64,000 bases of DNA from Roseihalotalea indica (GTDB taxonomy: Bacteria; Bacteroidota; Bacteroidia; Cytophagales; Cyclobacteriaceae), in NCBI RefSeq assembly GCF_022458895.1, contig NZ_JAINFL010000002.1, forward strand, positions 434,001 to 498,000. The letters are read 5' to 3'. The translations under genes and the position numbers were made by a program. Of the stretch, positions 9,095 to 19,166 are shown one piece after another (the first letter of the stretch is position 1; every line of letters begins with the position of its first letter). A model generated the notes under the pieces. That model had not been told where the DNA came from. It did no database searches and saw only the letters and a list, made by a program, of their open reading frames with translations.

Positions 9095-9865
9095 ATGCTC
9101 ACAATTTTATCTCCTTCCAAAACGCAGGATTTTTCTAACGGACATAACCATACATTTCTTACGCATAGCGAACCGGCTTTACTGACCGAATCGAAGAAGC
9201 TGGTAAAAGAGCTGAAGAAAAAATCAGTTCAGGACATTGAAAAGTTGATGGATGTCAGCGAAAAAATCGCGACGCTGAATTACGAACGGTACAAAAATTT
9301 CTCGGTACCCTTCACCGCCGACAATGCCCGACAGGCTCTGTTGGCCTTTAAAGGAGATGTTTACACCGATATTGCTATCGATGAATATTCTGATAAAGAT
9401 TTTGCCTTTGCCCAGGATCACCTTCGTATCTTATCCGGATTGTACGGCCTGCTTCGCCCCCTTGATCTGATGCAACCGTATCGGTTAGAAATGAAGATTC
9501 CGCTCTCCAATCCCCGGGGCAGCAATCTATATACGTTTTGGGGCGACCGTATCACCAAGCAGTTAAACCAGAGCCTGGCTGAACAGAAGACTCCCGTGCT
9601 CGTAAACCTGGCATCGAATGAATACTTTAAGGCTGTGGATACCAAGAAGTTGAAAGGCGATGTAATTACCCCGGTCTTCAAAGAGCATAAAAACGGAGCC
9701 TATAAAGTGATTGCCATCTATGCCAAGCGAGCCCGTGGCAAAATGGCTAACTTCATCATCCAAAACGCTATCGACCAGCCCGAACAACTAAAAACCTTCA
9801 CCGACGGTGGCTACGAATTCAGCGATTCCTTATCTTCAGGAAACGAATGGGTCTTTATCCGGTGA
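9095..9865 (+). CDS. yaaA: Peroxide stress protein YaaA (DUF328/UPF0246)
   Basis: Family member of YaaA, which in E. coli lowers free intracellular iron and limits DNA and protein damage during hydrogen peroxide stress. At 256 residues it is full length. The family landmarks are present: N-terminal LSPSKTQDF, the central FKGDVYTDI, LSGLYGLLRPLDLMQPYRLEM, the NLASNEYFKAVD segment, and AKRARGKMANF with a C-terminal GYEFS. The protein is cytoplasmic. A hypothetical gene follows after 18 bases and may share its transcript. Confidence 0.93.
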   Translation: MLTILSPSKTQDFSNGHNHTFLTHSEPALLTESKKLVKELKKKSVQDIEKLMDVSEKIATLNYERYKNFSVPFTADNARQALLAFKGDVYTDIAIDEYSDKDFAFAQDHLRILSGLYGLLRPLDLMQPYRLEMKIPLSNPRGSNLYTFWGDRITKQLNQSLAEQKTPVLVNLASNEYFKAVDTKKLKGDVITPVFKEHKNGAYKVIAIYAKRARGKMANFIIQNAIDQPEQLKTFTDGGYEFSDSLSSGNEWVFIR

Positions 9866-9883
9866 TTAGCCAGTAATTGAAAA

Positions 9884-10393
9884 ATGAGAAGTCTAGATGA
9901 TCCGATTTGGCAAAAGCTCACTGGTGGATATCATACTTCGTACGATGCCTCTCTGGTACTTAAGAAATTGGAGGCATTTGATAAGGAAAAGGAGGAGGAG
10001 CCAATTTGGGATGAAATTTGGAGTGAGTTGTATCATCAGGGTGATATCGGAACAGCTTCTTTCCTATCAGTACCACAACTCATTAGAATTTATCAGAACA
10101 AAGGTAAGATTAACTATCAGGTATTTGCTTTCATTACTGCCGTCGAGTTAACCAGAATTAAAAATTCGCTTACTATTCCGGATGAATTTAAGCATGAGTA
10201 TGAAAAGGCTATTAATCAAATTCCGGAATTAGTCAGTTTGGCCAAGCAGCAATCTTGGGATTCCCTACTTGCCGCCAGCGTATTATCAGCTATTGCAGTG
10301 TGGAAGAAAAGGTATAGAATGGCTGAGCTGATTTCTGAATTAGAAGATGAAGAGTTAACCGAGTATTTATTGAAGCAGATAAATGAATATTAA
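9884..10393 (+). CDS. Hypothetical protein, 169 aa
   Basis: I do not recognise a characterised family. The protein is soluble, acidic and mostly helical, with no signal peptide or membrane segment. The segment WDEIWSELYHQGDIGTASFLSVPQ recalls small helical, HEAT-like hypothetical proteins scattered in Bacteroidota, some near toxin-immunity genes, but that link is only a memory of pattern and no toxin gene is nearby. It lies 18 bases after yaaA on the same strand, so co-transcription is likely though it need not mean shared function. A reading frame of this length with normal composition supports a real gene. Confidence 0.75.
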   Translation: MRSLDDPIWQKLTGGYHTSYDASLVLKKLEAFDKEKEEEPIWDEIWSELYHQGDIGTASFLSVPQLIRIYQNKGKINYQVFAFITAVELTRIKNSLTIPDEFKHEYEKAINQIPELVSLAKQQSWDSLLAASVLSAIAVWKKRYRMAELISELEDEELTEYLLKQINEY

Positions 10394-10512
10394 AGCGTAC
10401 TCTGATAATTTTTTAGTGCATAGATGAATAAAAATTAGCTAAATAGAAACATGCATATTAAGGGCACTTTTGTATCATAGAGGCAACAATATAATAACCT
10501 AAACCTACTCAC

Positions 10513-11310
10513 ATGAAACTTCTCTGCACTTTCCTCCTGCTATTGAGTTTTATTCACATTCAGGCTCAGGATAGCAGCAATCTTACTAACGAACAACTCA
10601 TTGGATTATACGAAGGCCTCCGAGTGGCTGATGTATCGGATGGCATGGATATGGTCGGTCTTAAAGACTTGGGCCTTATGGACCCCAAGATTGCCCCTTT
10701 GTGGAAAGACATTGATGAGTTCTCTCACCAACTGGTCGGGATTGCCTTCACCGTTCGCTATGTACCTACCCAGCGACAGCGCAACCTGGGCGAGGTTGCC
10801 CGCGGAGATTACACCCAATGGCGCGATCAGTGGTACACCAACATTTCCGGCGAACCCTTTATCGAAGACCTGAAACCAGGAGATGTTATTGTCATTGATA
10901 ATGCCGATGATGGTGATACCGGCTCGGTCGGTTCCAACAACAGCATGATCTGGAAAAAACAGGGCGCCGTGGGCATCATTTCCGCCGGTGGAGTGCGGGA
11001 TACCGATGAAATCATCAAACAGGAAATTCCGGTGTACATGGATTACTTCAAGCGCGGACGCGGTATTCGGCCCGGAAGAAACGAGTTAGAATCGTATAAT
11101 GAGCCAGTAGTAGTTGGCGGAGTGTATATTCAGCCGGGCGATGTAATCGTTGCTGATGGTGATGGGGTAGTTGTAGTACCCCGGGAGCATGCGGTTAAAG
11201 TGGCCGATGCTGCCCGGGAAGAAAAGAACATTGACATGGCCGCTCGCCGCCAACTCTACGAAGAACTGGGAATACCTATGGATTTCACCGTACAAGATCA
11301 GGAAAAGTAA
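10513..11310 (+). CDS. Exported RraA-family protein
   Basis: A 265-residue protein of the RraA / HMG-CHA aldolase fold. The N-terminus is a clear signal peptide (hydrophobic segment, then HIQAQ near residue 19), so the product should reach the periplasm, which is unusual because characterised RraA proteins and class II pyruvate aldolases are cytoplasmic. The core motifs are present: VADVSDGMD, PGDVIVIDNADDGDTGSVGSN, the GGVRDTDEI loop with the Arg-Asp pair that binds metal and substrate in aldolase members, and QPGDVIVADGDGVVVVP. A role in cleaving a 4-hydroxy-2-oxo acid is possible but unproven. It is monocistronic and ends in a good hairpin terminator. Confidence 0.85.
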   Translation: MKLLCTFLLLLSFIHIQAQDSSNLTNEQLIGLYEGLRVADVSDGMDMVGLKDLGLMDPKIAPLWKDIDEFSHQLVGIAFTVRYVPTQRQRNLGEVARGDYTQWRDQWYTNISGEPFIEDLKPGDVIVIDNADDGDTGSVGSNNSMIWKKQGAVGIISAGGVRDTDEIIKQEIPVYMDYFKRGRGIRPGRNELESYNEPVVVGGVYIQPGDVIVADGDGVVVVPREHAVKVADAAREEKNIDMAARRQLYEELGIPMDFTVQDQEK

Positions 11311-11330
11311 AAGCCTCTGGCAAAACGAGG

Positions 11331-11383
11331 TGTCTAGTGTGTGTTTGCAACGAGTTGGAAACGCGTGCTAGGGGCATTTTTTT
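11331..11383 (+). terminator. Terminator after the RraA-family gene
   Basis: TGTCTAGTGTGTGTTT pairs with AAACGCGTGCTAGGGGCA, allowing several G-T pairs and a small bulge, and is followed directly by seven T residues (11377-11383). It sits between two convergent genes. Confidence 0.55.
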
Positions 11384-11388
11384 GCGTA

Positions 11389-14217
11389 CTACTTTTGTAT
11401 GCTTAATAGCTGATTACTACTTAGCGATACTGTTGGATTAAAGGCATCACTTTCCATATAACTTAGCAGGCTTTTAAGCAGTTGTCGGGCTTCGGGGCGT
11501 TGCGCTAGCTGGTTCTTCAGGTCAACACCGCTGATTAACAGTTTGCCTTCACCTACTTTTACTTCAAAAACCAAGCCCAGACTGCGGTTGGTCACCCAAT
11601 CATCAATCACCCGAACGATGGGCTGAATCTCATCCGAAAGCTGGTTGAGGTTGACTACGTCCGAATGGCTCATGGCGTCCCACCACTGCCAGTTGGAGTG
11701 AAATTCAGTAGGAAATTGCTGTAAAGCCGGATGCTCGGGGTCGCATAAAATACCCAATGTATGAGGTTTCTGGTTGTCGGTCCAGGCGGTGTTCCAGAAG
11801 ATGCTGGAGAAGCCTACTCCTACTTCGCCGCCTTTATCCGCCGCTACCTTCCCTTTGCCGAGGCTCCATAGTACTGTGCCGCCGTTCTGGAGCTCATTCA
11901 GCGTATTTTCATCCAAAGTAGATACATGCCGCACTTCGCTGCTGGAAATGGTGGCCGGAGATGGCGGGTATACCCACAGATCCCAGCTATTGCTAAAGGT
12001 GCCCACGGTAACTTCCAGCACGAGTTTTCGTGGTTGGTTGAGTGCTTCAAAGGTATAAGCAAGGCTTCCCAACGGTATGGCGTTGCCCAGAGGAACGTTC
12101 TGTGCCTCTAACTGCCCTTCGGCTACTTTCTTACCCGCCGAATCCTTCAAAACCCAACTGGGAGTAACGTTCTGAAAAGCCTTCTGACCAAAGTGAGCAA
12201 TCTCGACTTCAGCTTCCATCGTTTCTCCTTCCACAAAAATTCTTTTATCGAGCCTCACCAGCGGCACCGTGGAGTTGGAGAAGCGACTGTATTCTTCCGG
12301 ACTGATGTAGCCCTTCTCTTCCCAGAACGGGTTTAGCACACCAACCAAAGCGGTACCCTGCCCCGGGAAATCGTGCAGATCGAGTAACTGAAAGCCTGCC
12401 TGGTTTTTTGTCCGCAACGCTCCTTCAATATCGGCTTTGTAGCAAAGAGCCTGCAACTTGCCGGATGCCATTAGAAAGTCTTCGGCCAGCTCGCCCATCC
12501 GATGCTCGTTCAGGCTTTTTCGGAATAACTCAAAATTGTTGGCTTTAAGCACGCCCGTATACCGCTCAATTTCTTTAAAGTCAGGATAGACGCACCACTG
12601 CCCGATTTCATGCGACACCACGGCCGTCGTATCTTCCGGCATCCGGTCGGTGAAATCATAATCGGTGGTGGGTGGCTGACCATTGATGATGCTGTTGAGT
12701 TCTTCTCCCCAGGCCTGGATGCGAGGTTCAGGTAATACATGAAACTGGTTCTCAGCAATGGCGGGCCAACCTGAGGCGGAGGTGTAAATCCGGCGGTTGT
12801 CTTTTTCTTTCCAGTTGCTAACAAAATCAGCCAGAAACTCGGAGTAATGATCACCGCCCGGCTCGTTGCCGTAGGCCATCATCATGAACGAAGGATGGTT
12901 GCCATACGCTTTAACGATGCGCTCGCTCTCGTCCAACACAAACTGATCTACCGGTTTTCCGTCGCCCAGCGTAGTGCTTTGATTCGCCCAGGAAGCTGCT
13001 TCTACTTGTAGGTATACGCCCATTTCATCAGCCGCGCGAAAGGCCGCCTCCGGGGGGCACCAGGAATGAAAGCGCATGTGGTTCAGCCCGTGCGCTTGTA
13101 TGGTGCTAAATATTTCTTTCCAGGCATCTACATCGGTAGGCGGATAACCGGTTTCCGGGAAAATGGCGCACTCCAGCGTCCCTCTCAAAAACGAAGGCCG
13201 ACCGTTAATGAGAAACTGTCGGTTTTTGAAAACAATCTTCCGGAACCCAATGACCTCCGTGCGTTCTTCGCCATCCTCCAGCATCAAAGACATTTCATAA
13301 AGATTCGGTTGAAACTCACCCCAAAGGCGGGCCTCCTGCCCTAGTTCGTACACAATCTCAAAATCGGTAGATTCTTTACCGGTCTCCAGGGTAAACGACT
13401 GTTCTGGAAACGATTGGGTAAAGTTGATACCCGCCATTCGGGCCGTTACCTGAAGCGGAGCCTCCTGAGTAGCCGGATGGGCAATACTTCCTCGTACCGT
13501 AACCGATTGGGTAGCCGCATTCGGGTATAGCTGTATATCAGAAAAGTAAACCTGATCCCGACTTTCCAGGAAAATATCGCCCACCATACCATTCCAGTTC
13601 GATTGGGTGTGATCGGAAATGCTATGAGAATTCTCGCCTACATCAACTTTAATGCTATTATCAATTCGGATGGAAAGAGTATGATCGCCCGAAGTTAAGT
13701 AAGGAGTTAGGTCGTATTGATGGGCGGTGGACAGACTGTTTTGCGTGCCCACTTTTTGCTCGTCTACCCACACGGTAGATTCCCAATGGCATCGTTCCAG
13801 ATTTAATAATACCGTTTTACCCTTCCAAGCATCCGGGATACTGATTTCTCGCTGATACCAGGCCGCTCCGGTGTATTTTTTGACGGGCTGAAGCCAAAAG
13901 GGAAAGAGAATACTATCGCCCGATGGCTGATACGGAGCATAATTTGGATCTTTGTACCACTCTGGGTTGCGTATTCCGCCGGTCCATTGGGTTTGCAGGG
14001 TGATATTATCTCCCTTTCCGTTAGTAGCCATAGAACCGGGAAGGGAGACGGTTTCTTCAAAAGACTGAGTAAACCACTGATCTGCTTCGCCTTGGTCCAG
14101 AGAGTCTACTTTGAAGGCCCAGTCACCGGCTAAATTAATGGTATCTCCCGGGGCGGTAGAGTGGCAGGACCACGCCAAAGCGCCAAGAAATACTATCAGG
14201 AATCTGAATTTCATCAT
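11389..14217 (-). CDS. Glycoside hydrolase family 2 lipoprotein
   Basis: A 942-residue GH2 enzyme (beta-galactosidase, beta-mannosidase or beta-glucuronidase type; the exact substrate cannot be read off). It has a lipoprotein signal with Cys18 (LAWSC), then a sugar-binding jelly-roll domain (about 25-220, including WYQREISIPDAWKGK), an Ig-like domain, and the TIM barrel. The acid/base is the Glu of YGNEPGG (Glu452) and the probable nucleophile the Glu of SHEIGQW (Glu537). About 300 further residues of beta-sandwich follow. It is the last gene of the operon MFS - DUF5107 - GH2, 56 bases after its neighbour. The lipobox suggests periplasmic or surface anchoring. Confidence 0.88.
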   Translation of the reverse strand: MMKFRFLIVFLGALAWSCHSTAPGDTINLAGDWAFKVDSLDQGEADQWFTQSFEETVSLPGSMATNGKGDNITLQTQWTGGIRNPEWYKDPNYAPYQPSGDSILFPFWLQPVKKYTGAAWYQREISIPDAWKGKTVLLNLERCHWESTVWVDEQKVGTQNSLSTAHQYDLTPYLTSGDHTLSIRIDNSIKVDVGENSHSISDHTQSNWNGMVGDIFLESRDQVYFSDIQLYPNAATQSVTVRGSIAHPATQEAPLQVTARMAGINFTQSFPEQSFTLETGKESTDFEIVYELGQEARLWGEFQPNLYEMSLMLEDGEERTEVIGFRKIVFKNRQFLINGRPSFLRGTLECAIFPETGYPPTDVDAWKEIFSTIQAHGLNHMRFHSWCPPEAAFRAADEMGVYLQVEAASWANQSTTLGDGKPVDQFVLDESERIVKAYGNHPSFMMMAYGNEPGGDHYSEFLADFVSNWKEKDNRRIYTSASGWPAIAENQFHVLPEPRIQAWGEELNSIINGQPPTTDYDFTDRMPEDTTAVVSHEIGQWCVYPDFKEIERYTGVLKANNFELFRKSLNEHRMGELAEDFLMASGKLQALCYKADIEGALRTKNQAGFQLLDLHDFPGQGTALVGVLNPFWEEKGYISPEEYSRFSNSTVPLVRLDKRIFVEGETMEAEVEIAHFGQKAFQNVTPSWVLKDSAGKKVAEGQLEAQNVPLGNAIPLGSLAYTFEALNQPRKLVLEVTVGTFSNSWDLWVYPPSPATISSSEVRHVSTLDENTLNELQNGGTVLWSLGKGKVAADKGGEVGVGFSSIFWNTAWTDNQKPHTLGILCDPEHPALQQFPTEFHSNWQWWDAMSHSDVVNLNQLSDEIQPIVRVIDDWVTNRSLGLVFEVKVGEGKLLISGVDLKNQLAQRPEARQLLKSLLSYMESDAFNPTVSLSSNQLLSIQK

Positions 14218-14273
14218 GAATAAAGTTTTAGGTTGTGTATCAGCAATATCCTACTGGATATGAATGAATAAAT

Positions 14274-17200
14274 TTACATGGTGCCAACGGGTCGTCCAGC
14301 CACCGCCATCTGCCGGTGCCAGTGTACTCCCTGATGGTAGATATCAATCTCACTGGCTTTTTGTAGTGATTCCACCGCCGATTCGGTTTGCTCTAATCCC
14401 AGGTGGCCCAATCCGATTAAATAGTGGCAGAACAAGCGGTTTCGAGCTTGCAGATCGTCATCCCACAGCAGCAGGTCGGGTAGAGAGACGGCAAAGTAGT
14501 CTATTTTTACTTTGGCATTCATCCGGTCTTCCCCGAAGGAAATAAGCTTGTGAAACCGGCGGTTGGCTTCTTCTTCTCGCTTCAATTTCAGCAGGGCCAG
14601 TCCCTGGTAAAAGATTTTATCGGGTTGCTGATCATTGTAGAAGATGGCCGGCTCTGGTTCGGATAGTCCGACCGATGCTTTTTCCCAGGCGGCTTTGGCT
14701 TTATCCTGCTCACCTAGTCCGTCATAGGCACAGCCCAGCCAGTAGAAAATATCATTTTCCTGCGTACCATACAGTTTCCCTTCGCCCAGGTTATGGGGGT
14801 AGGTCTGGGCCTGCGTTAGGTGATCGATGGCACAGGAATACTTCTGATTTTCAATCTTCTGGGTGGCTAAGGCGATGCGGCTGTAGACGTACTGAGCCGG
14901 AACTTTCCCTTCTCCTCCTTCCCAGGGGTGGAAGATGCGGCCACTGAGTAATTCTAGCGCTTTTTCGTATTGCCCCAGCATATTGTAAAGGGTAATACGC
15001 GACAGGTAAAGGTCATCCCGGAAATCTACCAGTTCGGGGTATTTTTCCAGCATAGTCAGTCGGTCTTGCGCTGGGTAGTTGAGCCGTTTGTAGAGTTGAT
15101 CCAACTCCATCAGCAATCGGGCTGATCCTTCGTCCAGGCGGAAAGCTTTCTCCAGAAACTGAACGGCTTTTGGTCCGTCCCCCAACTTGTTAAAATAGGC
15201 CAGCGCCAGATTGCGATAGGTGATGGGGTTATCATCCTGCAAATCTACCGCTTTTTCCCAGTAGCCGACTGCCTGATCATGTTGCCGGTAGGCATAAAAG
15301 AAGTTGCCCAGAAAATAAAGCGCCCGCTTATCTTCAGGATTCATTGCCAGTGCCTGTTGCAAGGCCAACACTTCCTCCAGACGGTTGGTAAAGCCAAAAT
15401 CTGGCTTCTGCACTGCGGCTGTTTTGTAATAAGATTTTGCGACTGCCTGATCACCCGCTAGCCAGGAAAACCATCCCTGGTAGTAAGAAATCAGGGGATT
15501 AGGCTGATCTTTCTCGGCCTGGTGATGAGACAGCAGGTCAATGGCTTCTTCGTAAAAACCGGCGTGGGCGTAGTCGAGGGCGAAAGCCGTGAAATTGAAG
15601 GAGTGGTTGCGCATCAGCCCAAGAAATTCATTCAGAGCCTCTTCTTCTTGCGTAATCAGGTATTTCTCGTACAATGCTCCCAGGTTAAAGGCATCCAGTT
15701 GCAGTGATTCTTCGGCGTAGGCTAATGCTTCCTGTTCCCGGCCCAACTTCCAGAGCAATATGGTTTTCAGGTGCCGGGCCTGATGATGATGACTGTTCCT
15801 GATCAGGGATTTCTCCACATGCTCCAATCCCGTTTCCCAGTCTTCCCGACGGGCATCTAACTGAGCGGTGTGGAAGTAGGCTGCATTTTGCCAGGCAGCG
15901 CTCCAGGCAGCTTTGTATAATACTTCGTACGCTTCCTGATCACGATGTTGCAGTTTCAGACAGATACCCAAATGGTAGAAGGCCTCACCATCATAGGGGT
16001 TCGGGTTCCTGAGTGTTAAGGTCTCGATGGCCCGGCGGAAGTGCTGTTCAGCTTCGGGAAACTGCGCTCTACGCATCAGCCATAACCCTAAAGCGGTATT
16101 GTTGCGGATATCGCCGGGATCACGACGTAGCGCTTCTTCGTAATAGTCCGTAGGGTTGTAAGTGGCATGACGGTACTGCTCCAGGTGTAGCCCGTTTAGG
16201 TACAGTAGTTCCGTGCTTTCAATGTCTTTTGGTTCCAGAGCCGGTTTGGCCGGATCGGGTACAACGGCCTCTTCGGTAGTTCTCTCGGCTTGCCAGGCAA
16301 TCAGTTCCCGCTGGTTCTCCATCAGGGCCACAACCTTTAAATCTGGTAGAGATAGATCAGTTAATACGCTTACTTCTTTTTGGTAGACGGTGCCGGGTGC
16401 AAAATCATGTTGGTCTTCCCATACCTTTTGTCCGTGGGCTAATAATTGTAATTGGGTTTTGGGGTAAAAGCCGGTGGTGTAGAGCTTGACAGTCACTTTC
16501 CCTTCCTCGAGCTCCAGGTTAACCATCGCGTTTTTATTGGCATTTTTCACCACGCCTAGTTCCTGATAAGGCATGAAGTATTCGGTGAAACTTTTGGTTT
16601 CGTAGGGTTGCATCCAGGAAAAATCCGGCTGGTTGTCGGTGTATACGCCACACATCAGCTCTATATAAGGGCCATCTTCGTCGGTGAGGTTACGGTCCCA
16701 AGCCTGGCCGAAATCGCCGTTGCCCCAGGTCCACTGCTTCTTGCCTGGAGCGATATGATGGTTGGACACGTGCATCAGTCCCCCCTGCGTGTCGTTTTCG
16801 TAGCCCCCGATAAAATCGTACTGACTGCCGACCGCCATGTAAGAGGTTGGTACCGGAATGTTCTTGTACCGGGAAATATCCACTCCGGCTGAGTAATCTA
16901 CTTTATAGTACGTCCCCTTGGCAATAGGAAAGTGCGACACGTCCCGTTTCCCATGATCAAACACCGCATGCACATCAGGGGGGAAAACGGACTGGTACTC
17001 ATCGTTGACCGGTACGGCGGGGTTGGCCCACCAGAGGAAGGTCTGGGGAAAAGGTGTGCGGTTGTACAGTTCGGCATTCACCTCCAGATACGCTTTATCA
17101 GGATAAAGCCGGAATCCGGCCTTTCCTTTGGTACCGAACATCCGATCAATCTCATTTACCCACACCGTTTTGCTGCCATCTTCGTGCTCTTCTATGGTGA

Positions 17201-17603
17201 AGTCTACCGGATCGTAGGTGGTAGGCCGATGGTGCTGGGGCCAGTTAAATTCTATGCCGCCCGATATCCAGGGACCAGTTAATCCTACCAGTGCTGGCTT
17301 TACAACCTGGTTATAGTAAATGAAGTGGCGTTTCTTCATTTTATCGTACGCCATCTGCACCCGTCCGCCCAGTTGGGGCAGAATCATAATCTTCAGAAAG
17401 TCGTTTTCCAGGTAGATCGCTTGCCAGGCTTGGTCGGTTTTTTCATCATAGATTTTTTCAATAACCGGGAAAGGATACACCACTCCGCTACTGCCCTGAT
17501 AGACTCTCTTCTCCAGAAACAGCGGATACTTCTCCGGCTCTCCAATCGGATACGTAGGTAGCGTAACAGATTCGCTCCAGGCTTTTACATCCATTTTTGT
17601 CAT
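14274..17603 (-). CDS. DUF5107 domain / tetratricopeptide repeat protein
   Basis: A 1109-residue protein with two parts. Residues ~20-350 match the DUF5107 type, a domain that looks like the galactose mutarotase-like beta-sandwich used by sugar epimerases and some glycoside hydrolases (landmarks GGRVQMAYDKM, GGIEFNWPQHH and WTWGNGDFG). From about 450 to the end there are many tetratricopeptide-like helical pairs (for example NPYDGEAFYHLGICLKLQHR and DPGDIRNNTALGLWLMRRA). No signal peptide is seen, so a cytoplasmic location is likely. It lies between an MFS sugar transporter and a GH2 gene in one operon, which points to handling of an imported sugar or oligosaccharide. Function is an inference from context. 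Confidence 0.85.
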   Translation of the reverse strand: MTKMDVKAWSESVTLPTYPIGEPEKYPLFLEKRVYQGSSGVVYPFPVIEKIYDEKTDQAWQAIYLENDFLKIMILPQLGGRVQMAYDKMKKRHFIYYNQVVKPALVGLTGPWISGGIEFNWPQHHRPTTYDPVDFTIEEHEDGSKTVWVNEIDRMFGTKGKAGFRLYPDKAYLEVNAELYNRTPFPQTFLWWANPAVPVNDEYQSVFPPDVHAVFDHGKRDVSHFPIAKGTYYKVDYSAGVDISRYKNIPVPTSYMAVGSQYDFIGGYENDTQGGLMHVSNHHIAPGKKQWTWGNGDFGQAWDRNLTDEDGPYIELMCGVYTDNQPDFSWMQPYETKSFTEYFMPYQELGVVKNANKNAMVNLELEEGKVTVKLYTTGFYPKTQLQLLAHGQKVWEDQHDFAPGTVYQKEVSVLTDLSLPDLKVVALMENQRELIAWQAERTTEEAVVPDPAKPALEPKDIESTELLYLNGLHLEQYRHATYNPTDYYEEALRRDPGDIRNNTALGLWLMRRAQFPEAEQHFRRAIETLTLRNPNPYDGEAFYHLGICLKLQHRDQEAYEVLYKAAWSAAWQNAAYFHTAQLDARREDWETGLEHVEKSLIRNSHHHQARHLKTILLWKLGREQEALAYAEESLQLDAFNLGALYEKYLITQEEEALNEFLGLMRNHSFNFTAFALDYAHAGFYEEAIDLLSHHQAEKDQPNPLISYYQGWFSWLAGDQAVAKSYYKTAAVQKPDFGFTNRLEEVLALQQALAMNPEDKRALYFLGNFFYAYRQHDQAVGYWEKAVDLQDDNPITYRNLALAYFNKLGDGPKAVQFLEKAFRLDEGSARLLMELDQLYKRLNYPAQDRLTMLEKYPELVDFRDDLYLSRITLYNMLGQYEKALELLSGRIFHPWEGGEGKVPAQYVYSRIALATQKIENQKYSCAIDHLTQAQTYPHNLGEGKLYGTQENDIFYWLGCAYDGLGEQDKAKAAWEKASVGLSEPEPAIFYNDQQPDKIFYQGLALLKLKREEEANRRFHKLISFGEDRMNAKVKIDYFAVSLPDLLLWDDDLQARNRLFCHYLIGLGHLGLEQTESAVESLQKASEIDIYHQGVHWHRQMAVAGRPVGTM

Positions 17604-17761
17604 AGGTTGTTATGTCAGGTAGAGTGGGTGATATGGGTTTGGGGTTGAATTGTTCTATTGATAAATTGTTGATTGTTAAATGGCTGATTGCGCTCGGCGC
17701 CCGGTTAAATTGCACACGGTTATCTCTTCCTCCTTCTCCCCATGCGCCAACCGCCCCGCTC

Positions 17762-19159
17762 CTAGCCATCAACGCCGAGTTCTCTTTCTATCTCTTCCAG
17801 TGATTTATTCTTGGTTTCGGGCAGCGTTCTTAGAATAAAGATAAAACCGGCTAAACAGATGGCGCTGTAGAGGAAGAAAGTACCGGAAGTGCCTAACCCG
17901 CTATTCAGCAACGGAAAGGTATAAGTAAGTACAAAAGAGGCTATCCACAACGCCGTGGTTGCAATCGCCATCGCCATGCCCCGGATGCGATTAGGAAATA
18001 TTTCGGACAATACCACCCATACTACCGGGGCCAGTGACATGGCATACACGGCAATGCCGATCAGCACCAGCGATAGGGCAAAGACTCCTTTTATGTCGGT
18101 AAGATAACAGATGCTCAGCAGCGTATAAGTAATGGCCAAGCCCAGCGAGCCAACCAGCAATAGCTTTCGGCGGCCCCACTGATCGATGGTGCGGATGGCC
18201 ACAAAAGTGAATACCAGGTTCACCACTCCGGTGATGACAATATTGAACAGGGCGTCGTTGATGGAATAACCAGCGGCGGAGAAAATCTCATCAGCATAAT
18301 TGAATACTACATTAATACCGCACCACTGTTGAAAGACCGCCAGCACAATGCCGATCAGCAAAATGAACTGGTTTTTCTTTTCTAACAGCAATTGGCCCAA
18401 TGGCTGCTGATGCTGTTGCAGCGAATGCCGGATTTCTTCCTGTCCCGTAGCCGCGTAGTCTTTTCCACCGATTCGCGACAGCAGTTTTTGTACTTCCGGC
18501 CAGCGGTCCCGTTGCCCCAGCCAGCGGGGGCTTTCGGGAATAAAGAAGGTCAGAATGAAAAACGTCAGTGCCGGAAAGGCTTCTGCCCAGAACATCCAGC
18601 GCCAGCCCTGCTGTCCGTTCCATGAGGCAGCAATCTGCGCATCGGTGCTTCCGTCCATGATGGGTTCGGCAATCAGATAATTAATGATCTGGGCCGCCAG
18701 AATACCAATCACAATCGTAAGTTGATTAAGGGAAACCAGTCGTCCCCGGTAGTGGGCCGGAGCCATTTCGGCAATATAAATGGGCGAGATGGTAGACGCC
18801 AGCCCGATGCCCACTCCCCCGATGATCCGAAAAATAATAAACCACGATAGGGTGTTCACCATTCCGGTACCAATCGCCGATAAAGTGAACAGTACGGCGG
18901 ACAAGATCAGCGGAACTTTACGTCCCAGAGCGTCGGTGATCTTACCGGAGCCAATCGCTCCTATAATACAGCCCACCAGCGCACAGCTAACGGCCCAGCC
19001 CTGTAATGACGCTTGTTGAGTAATCTCAAAATACCGTTCGTAAAAAGGCTTAGCTCCGCCAATCACCACCCAGTCGTAGCCAAATAGCAGGCCGCCCAGG
19101 GCCGAAACCAGGGATATGGAAAAGATGTACTGAAAATTAAATTTCTCTTTCACCAGCAT
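17762..19159 (-). CDS. MFS sugar porter (XylE/GalP-like sugar-proton symporter)
   Basis: A 465-residue inner-membrane transporter with the twelve-helix pattern of the sugar porter family. Signatures include LLFGYDWVVIGG in helix 1, the loop GRKVPL after helix 2, RGRLVSLNQLTIVIGIL, the PESPRWL motif after helix 6, and PETKNKSLEEIE at the C-terminus. It should import a monosaccharide or small sugar by proton symport. It is the first gene of a minus-strand operon with DUF5107 and GH2 genes, and it diverges from an AraC-type regulator with only 71 bases between the two starts. Confidence 0.92.
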   Translation of the reverse strand: MLVKEKFNFQYIFSISLVSALGGLLFGYDWVVIGGAKPFYERYFEITQQASLQGWAVSCALVGCIIGAIGSGKITDALGRKVPLILSAVLFTLSAIGTGMVNTLSWFIIFRIIGGVGIGLASTISPIYIAEMAPAHYRGRLVSLNQLTIVIGILAAQIINYLIAEPIMDGSTDAQIAASWNGQQGWRWMFWAEAFPALTFFILTFFIPESPRWLGQRDRWPEVQKLLSRIGGKDYAATGQEEIRHSLQQHQQPLGQLLLEKKNQFILLIGIVLAVFQQWCGINVVFNYADEIFSAAGYSINDALFNIVITGVVNLVFTFVAIRTIDQWGRRKLLLVGSLGLAITYTLLSICYLTDIKGVFALSLVLIGIAVYAMSLAPVVWVVLSEIFPNRIRGMAMAIATTALWIASFVLTYTFPLLNSGLGTSGTFFLYSAICLAGFIFILRTLPETKNKSLEEIERELGVDG

Positions 19160-19166
19160 AGAGCGT

